NCBI GenBank assembly: GCA_013423325.1
Contig: BLJB01000150.1
Location: 124,001 to 188,000, forward strand
Source of the DNA: Usnea hakonensis
Taxonomy: Eukaryota > Ascomycota > Lecanoromycetes > Lecanorales > Parmeliaceae
Reading direction: 5' to 3'
DNA length: 64,000 bases
Positions within the stretch are counted from its first letter, which is position 1. Each line of letters opens with the position of its first letter. Made by a program: the position numbers and the translations under genes. Shown here one piece after another: positions 33,701-45,175 of this stretch. Below the pieces are notes generated by a model. It did no database searches and was not told the DNA's origin. It worked only from the letters and a program-made list of their open reading frames with translations.

Positions 33701-36700
33701 CCAGACCAGCGAATCCCGCGCCTCTCAATTCTTTCTCCCACCGGGCCGGTGCTACGTATGGTTCATCTGTTCGGCCATCTGCTGTACCGTACCACCAGCC
33801 AGGTAGGGTGCCGAAAATAAGACCGAACCACTTTGACGTCGAGTGGAGCTCATGCAAAAGGAGTCTGCCCGTCGGAGCAAGCAGCTTGTGCACGTTTTTC
33901 AGACTCTCGCCAAGGCTTCTGGTGGCGTGGATGACATTGGTGGCAACGATCAGGTCGTATTTATCCGAATCATCGAACCCTTGCGCGAATGGATCCTGGC
34001 TGATGTCGAGCGTGCGGTATTCGATATTACGCTGGTTCTTGAAGCGCTCTTTCGCAGCGACGAAGAAGCCCGAGGAGATGTCAGTGAATGTGTATTTGGA
34101 ATACAATGGCAGTCCATTGGGACCCGGCAAACCCAAGTCCTTCAGCATGCTTGCTGTGGATGCACCTGTGCCCGCACCTACTTCTAATACGCGGAGGTTG
34201 GACTTCGCGTGGGCCAAGTGTCGCAAAAATTGTGATCTGTCACTCGCGTCCACTGCTGTGTAGAGCTGTATGAGTGTGTCATCGGCCACGAGGATCTCCA
34301 ATGCCTCTTTCTCCCCAGACAAGATTCCAGATATGTCGGTAGCTACTTTTTGCAGCGCGGTAGCACAGCCAGCAACTGGCGTGTCGGACAACCGATGAAC
34401 AAGAGCCTTGACCTTATCCATGAGTGTCTTGTCGTCAAGTTCTGTGATGGACGAGTGCGGGCCGCTTGCGACCACCTGGAATTGGCGCTCGACCCAAGCT
34501 TGGTACCTTTGCAGATGGAGCACAATTGTTTGAGTGATTTTCGCTTGCCGGTGGGAATAGACTACGCAGAGCCTAGTTAGCTCGTTCAAGGATGGATTGT
34601 ACAGGTGGCGAGGGAACGAAGGCTTGATGAGGCTAGCTACATTTAAAAAGTCGATGTCCGGTTTCCATGACAAACGTGCGGTGATCTGAAGGCTGTTGGA
34701 ATCAGTTGCTTCAGCTTCTTCGAGATGGGTAAGCCTTAAACCCTCTATATGTAGAACAACTTTGCCATTTGCAATGCATTGCTGTATTCGACTAATCACT
34801 TCACCAGTGCCTTTAGTGTACAGCGCAGACGTCGACAAGCTAATGTCAGCATCCGGATCACATTGGCGTAGGACGAGCTTGTCCATCTTGGTTGGAACTC
34901 CTCGGTAGTACTTTGCTTCTATAGCGCCCATCAACGCGGCAGCAAAGGCCGATTGGATGCACGCATCTACAACGGTAGGATGAAGGTGATACTCTTCCTC
35001 GTCCCCACACTTGTCGCGGGAGATCTTGGCCGACATAACAGAGTCAACGGTACCCGTGCGAATGCTCCTTAAGCGCTGGAACAAGGGATCAAACGTCAGT
35101 CCTGCTCGTACTGATAGGTCGTAGTACTTCCGGTGGTCAAATCTTAGGGGCAGCACATCTACATTGAAAGCTTGTGTCGGCTCACCTACGTCCGACGTAA
35201 CCTGGCCGGTAGAGTGTTTTGTCCAGATATGACCGTTGAACGAGACGATGGTGAATTCCCACCACTGAGAATCAAGCGAGTCTGTGAGACGATGCGGACG
35301 CAAAGTGGTCACAATCTCGGTCGTGGTGCTCTCACTCAGAAGTAGAGCCGAACCGATGACGACATGACGTAGAGTAAAGCCTTCTTGTGAACCACTGATC
35401 TGTCGAATGGCTTCCGCGACGATGCTGACGTACCCAGCACATGGGAAAATTATGTTCCCATCAACTTTGTGGTCCCGAAGCCAACTCGCGTCGTTGACGG
35501 CGAGCAAGTTTCGCCAGCTTGGCTCAAGAAGAGAGCTCTCGAACTGGCGAGTGCCGAGCAGTGGATGGCTTGGATGTTCGCGGGTTCGCCACTCATGCGA
35601 GATTCTTGACTCGCGCCAGTAGTTGACCTCATGATCCCAGGGGTAGTGTGGCAAATCTTGAAGACAAACTCCATCCGGCATAAGGGCGTTGAAGTCGATC
35701 GGGACATTGAGTTCATATAGGGTTCCGATGGCTGTCAGGAAGGATTGAACACAGTCCTCGCCACGTGCCATGGCCGAAACATAAGGGGCAGAGCTCGAGT
35801 CATGGGCCATAATCTGTCGTAACGGACCCGCGAGGGCCCCGTTAGGTCCAATCTCCAAGAATGCAGGATTTTGAATTTGACCAAGGATTCCAGAAACGGC
35901 CGTCTTGAACAATACCGGCGACTCTAAATTCTTCTGCCAATATAGTGCACCGATAGGGTCTCGCTCTTCCTTTCCAGTTACACTGGAAAAGAAGGGTATG
36001 GTAGGCGACGTTCCGACCAAATCCCGCTGCAAGGCGGAACTGTACTCTTCACCGATCTCGCGCATGTGGTAGGAGTGGTAGGCTTTATCCACCTTGAGCA
36101 GCCTCGCCACAACGTCGGGATGCGATTTTCTGATATTGGAGATGGTGTCTTGAACTGCATCTGTATCACCGGACAAGGTAACACTTTTGTGGGAGTTCTC
36201 ACACGCGACAACAACCTGAGAAACCAAAAACGGTTGGACCTCGTCCCAGCCTAGCCCTACTGCAGCCATGGCTCCAGGCCTTGTCTGCTTTTTCGCAGCA
36301 AGCCCCCGCTGCCATGCGGCAATGATGGCCTCTTTAGCTGTCAAGGCTCCCGCAGCGTAAGCTGCCGCAATCTCGCCGCTGCTGTGACCCACAACTCCGG
36401 CCGGCTTCACGTCAACTGACGCAAAAAGATCGACCAATGCAATCTGGATTGCAGTGCACAACGGTTGCGACAGATCTGCGGCGTGGACGCCTGATGTTCT
36501 AGCCGGTTTTTGAAGCTCCTCTTCCAGGGTCCACTGAGGACCGTCTATGGCGCTCTGTAGGAGTTGGTCCATGGATCTGATACTGTTCCGGAAAGACAAG
36601 TCCGAACGCTGAAGTAGCTCGCGGCCCATGCGCGGCCACTGTGCGCCCTGACCGGTAAAAACCATGACAAGGTTGTGTGGTAGACTAGCAGCCTTCCTAC

Positions 36701-38286
36701 CTTCGGATTGATCACCTGGTCGCTCCCTACGAGTCACCATGAACGCTCGATGCGCGAGATGTTCTCGCCTGTTTGCAAGCGTGTACGCCAGATGCTGAAG
36801 ATCCTGTGGCTTGTCGCTGACGAGATCCTGGAAAGATTCCTTCATTTTCCGGAGAGATATAGCAGTGCCTGCCGAGAACAGTAACAGATGTGGACTCGAC
36901 ACAAGGCGGCTCTCTCGAACAGGCTTAGGGGTGTTGAAAATGCGGGCTGAGTCCACGATGACGTGCGCATTGGAACCTCCTATGCCGAAAGAATTGACGC
37001 TGACTCTTTCCTGTCGAGATTCAGGCCACGACGTGGGTTCGAGAGGGACGGTCAAGTTCGCTTCTTGGAAAGGGATCTTAGGGTTTGGAGTCGAGAACTT
37101 GATGTTCGGTGGGATCGTACGGTGCTCAAGAGCAAGGACTGCCTTCATCAAAGACGAGAGGCCTGAAGCACCCTCAGAATGCCCAAGATTGGGCTTGATC
37201 GATCCAATGTACACGCCAGAGTCACCAAAAACGCGGGCAACGGCGTTAGCTTCTATCGGGTCTCCGACCGATGTGCCGGTCCCATGACATTCTACGAATG
37301 CAGTCTGGGAAAAGTCCGTGATGTAGGCGAGTTCATACGCTTTGCGGATCAAAGCCTCCTGGCTCTCTGTGCTAGGAGTGGAGTAACCCGGCGTTCTCCC
37401 GTCACTGTTCGTCGTTGTAGAACGAATCACAGCGCGGACTGGGTTTCCATCCCGGATCGCAGACTCAAGCGGCTTGATATATACAGCTGTGATGGCTTCG
37501 CCTCTGCCGTAACCATTCGCATCGGCAGAAAAGGTCTTGCAAGAACCATCCGGGGAAAGGACGCCTTCTCGGTCATGAAGGCTGTCATGCCGGGAGCCAG
37601 GATCAGGTTGGACCCACCGACTATTGCCGAGCCACACTCGCCTCGCTGTATGGCCAGACAAGCTTCATGAAGGCCTACCAGCGCAGACGAGCAGGCTGTG
37701 CGGATAGTCATACTGGTGCTGTCAGCCAGACGTTATGAGTCTATGGAGCTCCTGGTGTTCTGTACCTCGGTCCACGAAGGTCCATCTCATGCGAAATTCG
37801 GTTCGACAGCATGAAGTCGCTGTACCCATCTACCCTATTTGGTCCACTCTGCTGAGGGTCTTTGTTCTGCATCTCTAACCAGTCTTCACCATAGCAGCCC
37901 ATGTAGCAGCCGACCGCTGTGCCTCTGAACCGGGCCTCTCCAGCGTCGTCGAAACATTCTCTGACGACCTCCAACATCCGCCGAACCTGGGGATCTGCGG
38001 ACTGGAGTTCATCGCGACTAAGAGAGAAGCGAGAAGTATCCAAGCTGCCAAGCTTAATGTTCTCGTCGAGAAAGTAGCCGTATTCCGTCGCGATCGTACC
38101 TGGTCGCTTGGATTTGGACTGGTAAGCCGAAACATTATAGCGCGATTCTGGCACTCGACCCTTGGCATCACCTTTCGCAAGAAGAAAGTCCCACAACTGC
38201 TGCGGACTTTCAAGGCCACCGGGAAGACGTAGGGCCATACCAGAAATGGCGATTGGAGTATAGGGTCGATCCGCTTGAATCGTCAT
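30707..38286 (-). CDS. Highly reducing polyketide synthase (KS-AT-DH-cMT-ER-KR-ACP), frame broken in KS
   Basis: Exons: 38286-37766, 37718-32955 (with a frame break near 37565-37578), 32901-32617, 32559-32144 and 32084-30707. Total is 7364 nt, one short of a multiple of three, about 2454 residues. Active sites seen: KS Cys in RTACSSALVG (codon 37693-37691), KS His in VECHGTGTSVGDP and KPNLGHSEG; AT Ser in GHSSGEIAAAY (~36361-36395); DH His in RDHKVDGNIIFP (~35440-35480) and Asp in VVDACIQSAF; cMT SAM loop VLEVGAGTGAST (~34150-34195); ER SACGGVGLAAIQLAK; KR GGFGGLGRS and Tyr in QANYAGAN; ACP Ser in LGVDSLVTV (~30845-30870). The chain ends at the ACP with no thioesterase or reductase, so release needs a partner, most likely the divergent oxoamine synthase. 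Apart from the frame break every domain looks functional. The C-methyltransferase keeps its SAM motif. Confidence 0.9.
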
Positions 38287-39638
38287 CTTCGTCTAACGGT
38301 GCGCAAAAATAGGTATAGCAAGGACTATTGATGGCTTGGTAGCGAAGAACTCTTTCTACCACTCGAAAGCTCATCTACCCACGGCTCCTTTAGTAGCAGT
38401 TCGTTACCACGGTGAGCAAGCTAAACTCGACAGGCGCGACAACAGACAAAAAACTGCCACGATATCGAGCATACCATTAGAGAAGTATAGTGTGGGTGGT
38501 ATCACTCGGTAATGGATCGCAGTAGACCGTACTAAGACCCCAATTTTCGCTTGGTTATCTAATAGAAAGCGGTGAGGGAATAAGATGTTCAACACCACCG
38601 AGGACACGTGGTAGCCCCTCCACCCTCTTCTGCTGTCAGGTCAGTCTGCGGGATTTTTTCTTTCCCTTTTGGATGAACTTGCCAATTACTGACCCGCTGT
38701 GGGGGACATGCGAGCTAATCGCCACCTTCCTTAAGCAGGAGTGTACACCTCACTACGCGGGTGACAGAGATATCGGCACACCTCGGTCACAGAATTGAAC
38801 TAAAAACTCCACAAATTGGAGATACCTTTTTTGTTTTTAATAGATATTATTTATAGTAGATAAACTGTTATATTGACAACTTTTATATTCTTGAAAGTAA
38901 TAATAGACTGTAGAATGAGATTAATATGAATTATGAGATTTTGTTGATATTTCTTTCACCCGCATGCCCGGTGGCACTCATTTAACCGTGCAGGTGAGGT
39001 ATACACTCCTTAAGCAGGACTAAATGGTGGTTGCAAATGTTCGGAGAATATCTCGTTCGGAAGGGAGGGACACCCAGGAATCCCTCCCCGCCCCACAGAA
39101 CGTTAGCTGCATGATAAGCTGCCGAGCCATGGATCCGTGTCGTCAGAGAATGGCGGTGTGCGTAAAGATGCCTCGACGGAAAGCACAACAGGTCTTTTCT
39201 ATACCCAGGGCGTACCAGGGTTTCTGTCCTCTGCCATTTCATGTCCCGCGTGAGCGCCCATTCGATCGAGATATCAAGAGCACGCTTACTCTCAGTTGTA
39301 CAGTGATAAATCACAGAGAAGCACACGAAACCAATACAGATTAGGGCCCCACACGTCAAGATGAGTGTTCAGTAAACAGATTGAGCCCCCCGGCCGTCAA
39401 CAGGAGTCTCTAGTGGAAGACCATGCAGAAAGATGGATCATAACCTGCATTGGTTCGGATGTCGCTTAAACTTGTATCGAACGGAGTAGAGATGGAGTCT
39501 TCGGGTCAGACGGTCGACGATACCATGTATTTATCTTTAACATAGTGGCACTGACTCACTCTCTCTGAGTTTACTATCTGCTAGTCGTTTTCCAACTCCA
39601 ATTCTTATTTGCTCCGTTCTTCAAATTCGTCTCGTAAT
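38287..39638. promoter_or_regulatory. Divergent promoter region of PKS and oxoamine synthase
   Basis: 1.35 kb between the start codons. The gene pair is transcribed outward, so a shared regulator may act here. A sharply AT-rich block occupies about 38800-38957 (listed separately). A TATTTAT element near 39528 lies about 110 bp before the oxoamine-synthase ATG. No cluster-specific transcription factor gene is visible nearby. Confidence 0.55.
38800..38957. other. AT-rich block in PKS-oxoamine synthase intergenic region
   Basis: About 158 bp made largely of A and T (many TTTTATA/AATAATA words) with abrupt borders to normal-composition DNA on both sides. No open frame. It could be a remnant of a RIP-mutated insertion or a nucleosome-poor promoter segment. 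Confidence 0.6.
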
Positions 39639-41164
39639 ATGTCTACCACCTTCATCACAGAGTGGGCAAAGGGGCAGCAGCCGAAGGCCCAAGCCCTGAA
39701 GAAAGCCTCTATTTTCTATCGTAACCTAGAAGAGGAGCTGGATGCGCGTAGGTCACAAAACGCCTGCTTGACGCTGCACACGAGCGATCTCACCGTCGAC
39801 TTGGCGTCTCACGACTCCCTTGCTTTCGGCTCGTCAGGCGCCATGAGAACAGCTTTTCTTGACGAGCTGGCACAGCATCCCAATTTCCAAGTGGCCAGCC
39901 GGGGATCTCGAATCTCAAGCGGGAACTCGATTTTCTTCGAGCAGGTCGAGCAGGAGATCGCTGATTTCCACGGTGCCGAAGCAGCACTCATCATGGACAA
40001 TGGAGGTTTGGGCAACGGAGCTATCTTCTCCAGCATTCCACGAGCTGGAGACGCTATCCTTTACGACGAACTCGTCCACGCCAGCATCCATGATGGTATG
40101 AAGGACAGCCTAGCACTGTGCAAAAGGTCATTCCGCCATAATAATGTCGATTCTTTCATCGATACCTTACAGTCTATCCGGGATTCCCAGCCAGCAATCG
40201 GCAACGGCTCGCGGACTGTCCTCATCGCCGTAGAGTCGTTTTACAGCATGGATGGGGACGTTTGCCCACTGCAAGAACTTGTCGAGGCGGCGAAAGAGGT
40301 GCTTCCCGATGGCAATGCCCAATTCATCATGGACGAAGCCCACAGTACCGGCATCATCGGCCCCAATGGAGCAGGGCTTGTCTGTGCCTTGGGTCTGGAG
40401 GATGAGATTGCGATAATACTACATACGTCTTCCAAAGCCTTGGCGGCCTCTGGCGGTGAGGCTACCTCCAGTGGCGTTTATACGGACGTTGATTCATGAT
40501 ATGAGCTGATGCTTACTCTAGCCGTGATACTGTGCAGTAAGACCGTCAAGGCGATGCTGCTGAATTTCACCAGAAGTATCATGTTTTCACGGGCGCCTAG
40601 CTTTCCAATGCTGGCTTCCATTCGATCGGCATATAAGCTCCAGAGAACTCCTGAAGCACAAAAGGTACTTTCCAGCCCTTCTGGTTTCCTTGATCAGAAC
40701 GCCGAGCATCTAATGACGCGTGCTAGGCTCGGGACAGAATACAACATGTGGTGAAGCTCTTCGCGTCGAAGATGACCGCGCACCCTGTCTGGGATGCGGC
40801 CAGCGATGCAGGGATCCTACGCATTCCTCTCTTCGAACAGGAAACCCCGGACTCACTGCCATTTCTGTCCCCAATAGTTCCCATCTGGACTCGACCCAAA
40901 GACCATCTCTATCTCAGCTTCCATCTTCACCTGGCGGGCTTCCAGGCCTTCCCAATCAATTTTCCCGTAGTACCCAAGGGCACGCAGAGGGTTCGGATTG
41001 GGTTGAAGGCATCGCATACAGACGAGCAGGTGGATGCGTTGGTGGCGTGTATCTTCGCCTGGGCGGAAGAGATGCTGGAACTCGAGGATAACGATGGCCG
41101 GGTAAACTTGCCAAGTGCGGCCCGTCAAGCCTACTCCCTTCTGGCGCAGAGTAAGGTACCTTAG
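39639..41164 (+). CDS. PLP-dependent alpha-oxoamine synthase (class II aminotransferase family)
   Basis: Three exons: 39639-40455, 40522-40664 and 40727-41164, total 1398 nt, 465 residues, phases consistent. The start MSTTFITEWAKGQQPKAQ was preferred over an upstream non-ATG extension. Family blocks: HDSLAFGSSGAMRTAFLDEL, ASRGSRISSGN, DFHGAEAALIMDNG, cofactor Asp/His in MDEAHSTGIIGPNG, and the Schiff-base Lys266 in TSSKALAASG. The C-terminal domain includes PIVPIWTRPKDHLYLSFHL and VPKGTQRVRIGLKASHT. These enzymes condense an amino acid with an acyl thioester with loss of CO2 (8-amino-7-oxononanoate synthase, serine palmitoyltransferase, Fum8). Next to a PKS lacking a release domain, off-loading of the polyketide as an aminoketone is the natural inference. 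No N-terminal membrane segment is seen, unlike SPT subunits. All catalytic blocks are intact. Confidence 0.88.
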
Positions 41165-41500
41165 CCGAGAGGTACCGAAATACATAAAGTACGGAGTAGT
41201 CCCTCGGACTTATCGCAGGAGACCGAAACTGCGCATCACGTGGTGCGCCTTTTTTCCTGTAATCCGGCCGTCTGCTTGGCCAATTAAGGTACCTAGGTAC
41301 TCAATTAGATTTACTTTCCGGAGGAGGCGCTAAGGGGGCTGTTAGAGCCGGGGGGAAAGATAAGGTACCGGGAGCAAAAGAACTAGTTCCCGCTGCTCGC
41401 ACTGGTGCACTTGAACTTTTGATTTCAAATCACGCAGATACTACCTTACCTTACTTATTAGTTCTGCAAAGTACAAAAGTCCTAACCGAGTGCAATTGGC
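41165..41500. promoter_or_regulatory. Promoter region of the MFS transporter
   Basis: 336 bp between same-strand cluster genes. It contains several GGTACC-like and ACCTTACC words (41155-41170, 41290-41305, 41443-41456). A CACGTG-like core is present at 41237-41244 (TCACGTGG). No gene. Confidence 0.45.
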
Positions 41501-43335
41501 ATGCTCCAAAACTCCAAAAGTAGCCAAAGCGTCTCTCTGCACCCTCATCAGCCGAATATTAAAAGCCACCCATTCATGGCCGCGGTGAGAGAGAAGTCTG
41601 ACGATGATGGAACGACAGCTCCACCGGAGGGCGAGCAATCTGCTAAAGCCAGTTCGCCGGCACCCTCACAAGTCGAGACCAGGGCGGAGCAGATGAAATC
41701 GACAAAATCGCCGTCCTTCTACTTCGCCTTCCTATCCTTGGTCATGATGGTTCTGGTCCTCTCTCTTGATGCTACAACGCTGCCGGTCGCACTTCCTGTA
41801 TGAGACATGAGACATCTGTTTATCTTCTTCACCTTGGGGCTGTGCATGAAAAGAGGCTCACGTGTAACGGGCAGATCATCTCGACGCAGCTGCACGGTAG
41901 CACGATCGAGGCCCTCTGGGCCAGCCTCTCTTTCACACTCCTCGTCGCACTTACCCAGCCGCTGTACACCAATGTTTCCGATGTCATCGGCCGCAAGCCC
42001 GCGCTCTACGTCGCCTTCACCTTCTTCACGCTCGGCTCCATCGTTTTTGCCGTCGCCCACCGCATGTCCACTGTCATTATCGGCCGCGCTCTGCAAGGTC
42101 TCGGTGGTGGTGGCCTCGACGTACTGAACGAGGTCATTCTTGCTGACATTACGACTTTGAAGGAACGTCCGCTCTGGGTCGGCCTCATGGCCGTCCCCAT
42201 GGCGGCCGGAAGCATTGCGGGCCCTCTTATCGGCGCCTCCTTTGCGCAAGACGTTAACTGGCGCTGGATTGGATGGATCAATCTGCCGCTGGTCGGCGCC
42301 TCGGCCGTGTTGGCTGTGTTCTTCCTGCGGCTCAAGCCTATCGAGCGCCCGCTACAGTCAAAATTCCTGCAGATGGACTTCCTTGGTATCTTGCTTTTCA
42401 TCGCGGGTGGCACGGCGTTCGCAGTACCTCTCAGCATCGGCGGAGCAATCTACCCGTGGTCGTCTTGGAAGATCTTGCTTCCGCTCATTGTTGGTGGACT
42501 ACTGTTGGTCGGACTTGCCATCTACGAGGCGAGACCTCGCTACCCCATGTTTCCCTACCGCATCTTCCGCTCTCGGAACGCAAAGGTGACGACATTCTCG
42601 GCCTTCCTGCACGGCATGATCACCTATCCTCTGCTATTCTACCTGCCTCTGCTGTTCCAGGCTGTGTATTTACAGACTCCTGTACATGCCGCCGTATCGA
42701 TCCTGCCATTATGTTGCAGTGTCATTGGGTCCAGCCTGATTGCCGGGATCGTGGTGGGCAAAACACGACAATACCGCCTGCAGTTCTGGCTAGCATACAT
42801 CTTGCTCACCGTTGCTCTGGGTCTATTCACGCTCTGGAACGGCCGTACCTCTGTTGCCAAAAGAGCCGGCTTCCAGGTCATAGCCGGTATCGGTATCGGC
42901 GTCTTATTCACGATACTGCCATTGATGATGCAAGCAAGCGTCGAGAGCGCAGACGACCAGGGCCTCGCCGTCGGCATCATGGTCTGTTTCCGGCTCTTCG
43001 GCGCGCTCATCGGGCTCGCGGTCGGCTCGACCGCATTCAACAGCGCCTTTGCCCACTCCATCGCTGATATCGGGCCGCTGCCTGCTGGCGTCACCCTAAA
43101 TCAGGACTCCAGCCAAGCTCTGGCGTTCATCCCGTCTCTGCGGACTTTGAGCCTCGCGCCTCAGATCAAACAGGGTATACTGGAGGTGTATTCGGATGCC
43201 ATCAAAGTCATTTGGCATATCCTGGTTGGATTCAGCGGGTTCGGGTTCTTGGCGGCGTTGCTTGTGAAGGAGCTGTCCTTGGATAACGACGACGTTGGAA
43301 GGCAACATATGGGAAGAGCGAAGAACGAGTCGTAG
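41501..43335 (+). CDS. MFS drug/metabolite exporter, DHA14 (14-TM) type
   Basis: Two exons, 41501-41797 and 41875-43335, total 1758 nt, 585 residues. A hydrophilic N terminus of ~75 residues precedes TM1 (FLSLVMMVLVLSLDATTLPV). Motif A-like DVIGRKPALY and motif C-like AGPLIGASFAQDVNWRW are present, and about 14 hydrophobic segments can be counted. This is the drug:H+ antiporter subfamily that often exports secondary metabolites. Co-location with the PKS and oxoamine synthase suggests it exports their product. The intron falls within the TM1 end (LPVALP/IISTQL), in phase 0. A second ATG at 41576 has a better context (TTCATGGCC) and may be the real start. No frame damage. Confidence 0.87.
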
Positions 43336-43478
43336 CATGGGATAGGCGTTTACCATAGATATACATTGACTATAGATGTGCATTAACCTTCCCTGAACCC
43401 CCTTTGCATCCTCTTCCTATCCCCCGAACAATCGACGCCGCCCCTCAGCCAAGCCATGCTTGCAAGAATACCTACCCC

Positions 43479-44010
43479 TTACCAATATCGATCCGAAGCC
43501 CAACCCCACGGAACTACCGTAGCACAACTCTCCCAATCCCCGCTAGCCCAGTTCCGATCCACCATCTCGAGGAGGATCTTCCAACCTGGCAGTCCGATTT
43601 CTCTCCTGAGCTCTGGCTCCCATTCGCGAGTTTCAGAGAGAATTCTGAAACCTTTCCAGGTTAAAACACAAAGCCTGATCTGCAACTGCCAAATATGCCT
43701 GTATAGAGGCAGAAGTTCAATAATAATTTGACAATGTCGACCGAGAAATCGGCAATCTTGCAGATCCTTTATAGAGAGCTGACTGAATATTCCCCCGAGA
43801 ATCGCATTTGGCAGTAGCCTGAGACGGTCTCCCTCCCTCGTTTGGGTCGATTGCTGTAGCGTTTCTATCATAAGGGGGGGTCTGAGATGCGTTTTGGAGA
43901 GGAGGTTTTTGTGTAACGGCTGCAGTGTTCCGGTATTGGAATATTTCTGACTTACCGTGCCGATCACAGTCGATAGCTTGAAGGGACGTCTTATACCTAG
44001 GATCGAACAT
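43479..44010 (-). CDS. Small F-box-like protein
   Basis: Two exons, 44010-43956 and 43864-43479, total 441 nt, 146 residues. The intron (91 nt) has a GTAAGT donor and TATGATAG acceptor and joins MFDPRYKTSLQAIDCDRH in phase to ETLQQSTQTREGD. The block LRLLPNAILGGIFSQLSIKDLQDCR resembles an F-box (Leu-Pro start, hydrophobic I-x-x-x-L, D-L-x-x-C/R). Nothing recognisable follows; there is no LRR or WD40. F-box proteins connect substrates to SCF ubiquitin ligases. The short length suggests a truncated or lineage-specific member. Its 5' end is uncertain, since an ATG at 43967 in the second frame would give a single-exon alternative. Confidence 0.5.
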
Positions 44011-44205
44011 CAGCGCAAATCTGCTTTCTGTGATCTCGGAAAGGGTGTACCCAGCTAGTTGTTGTGTAGTTTTAAGCCGCCTCTGTACACGGATACCTCC
44101 TCAAGTTAACGTCTGTAACAGCATAGTTGGTATGGGTAAGCATATGCTCCAAGGATTCTGGCATTTGATATCTGCCGATGTCCAGGAACGAGTGGATACC
44201 GAGTT

Positions 44206-44818
44206 TCAATTTTTTGTCTGGTATATCATCATGCTGAGGAATGTTCCGGAGATCTTCAGTGGCCGAGAGATGATGCGAACTTTTGAAAAATCATGACACG
44301 TAACCAATAATCGCTGGTGCAGTTCGCGAAAGCTCTGCCATTCACTAGTAGAAAGGTCCGGAATTTTTGCTGGATTTTTCGTCTGCCTCACTGCAGACAG
44401 CTCCTTGTATCGGTCCCCGCACTTGGCTTCGAGCTTGGATAACTCTTCCGTGAAGTTGTGGACAAGCCTACTCGGCTCCTCCGGGCTTATCGGTGCCGGC
44501 GGCGTACGGGGTAAGTTGAGGGTTTGAGCATTCCTCTGGTAGTTATAGACAGTCCAGTCAGAGACATCGTCATACTGGTATCCCTCTCGAAGAAATAGAT
44601 CGCGGGAAATTCTGCAAAGGTAGAAGTAATCAGGCTTATCGGTAAGTTGGGCGTAGTTCAAGTAGATGGCAAACTCGTCTGGAAACCCACGGCAGAGTGC
44701 CTCTATACGTGTTTCCTTCTTCTCCGATAGAAATTTATAGAATGGAAGAAAGCTTTGATAGAAGTAGAGCATCAAATATCCGAGAGACTCTATATCATCA
44801 CGACGGCTTTGATCTGGG
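44206..44818 (-). pseudogene. Casein kinase 1-like protein kinase relic
   Basis: The minus-strand frame reads SRRDDIESLGYLMLYFYQ, then TRIEALCRGFPDEFAIYLNY, DKPDYFYL, DLFLREGYQYDDVSDWTVYNY. These correspond in order to the C-terminal lobe of casein kinase 1 from the SRRDDLESLGY element to the end of the kinase domain. Upstream, the frame closes at a stop near 44842-44844, and the catalytic loop (HRDIKPDN) and glycine loop are not visible in any frame up to 45200. An intron of 26 nt (44811-44836) would bridge to an upstream frame but is too short to be credible. The expected GTARYASI element is also degraded. I therefore call it a decayed or truncated kinase. The tail after the kinase domain is Pro-rich and unremarkable. 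Confidence 0.6.
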
Positions 44819-45175
44819 CTGGAGCCCCCATTTCCTCACCGCAATCGACGAAATTGTTCGACCTCCGGTAGCCGGTGGGCATCGCACTCGAGTCTGGCAG
44901 GTACATGATGCTGAATGGCTGGCGGTAATGGCTGCTCTACCATAACAGGTCTAGGATGCCACCCAAGCCATAGAGTAAGGTCAGAACGGTCGAAAGCGGT
45001 GGCTATTTTCCATATAACAAAGAGGATTATGTTGGAGACACCAGAGACATCTAATAAATATCGCTACCAAAAGCTTTTTCCCCGTACATCTAAGCATATC
45101 GATGACTATGAATTCGCAAAATGCAAGAACGTACCTCCAATTCCCAGCCGCACCGCTGCAGCATGATCAGCTTGA

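Noticed and set aside
33643..34263. 206-codon plus-strand frame within the PKS
   Set aside because: Antisense to the methyltransferase region with its SAM motif; no independent support.
42273..43067. 264-codon frame inside the MFS gene
   Set aside because: It overlaps the transporter in another frame and lacks hydrophobic segments or known motifs.
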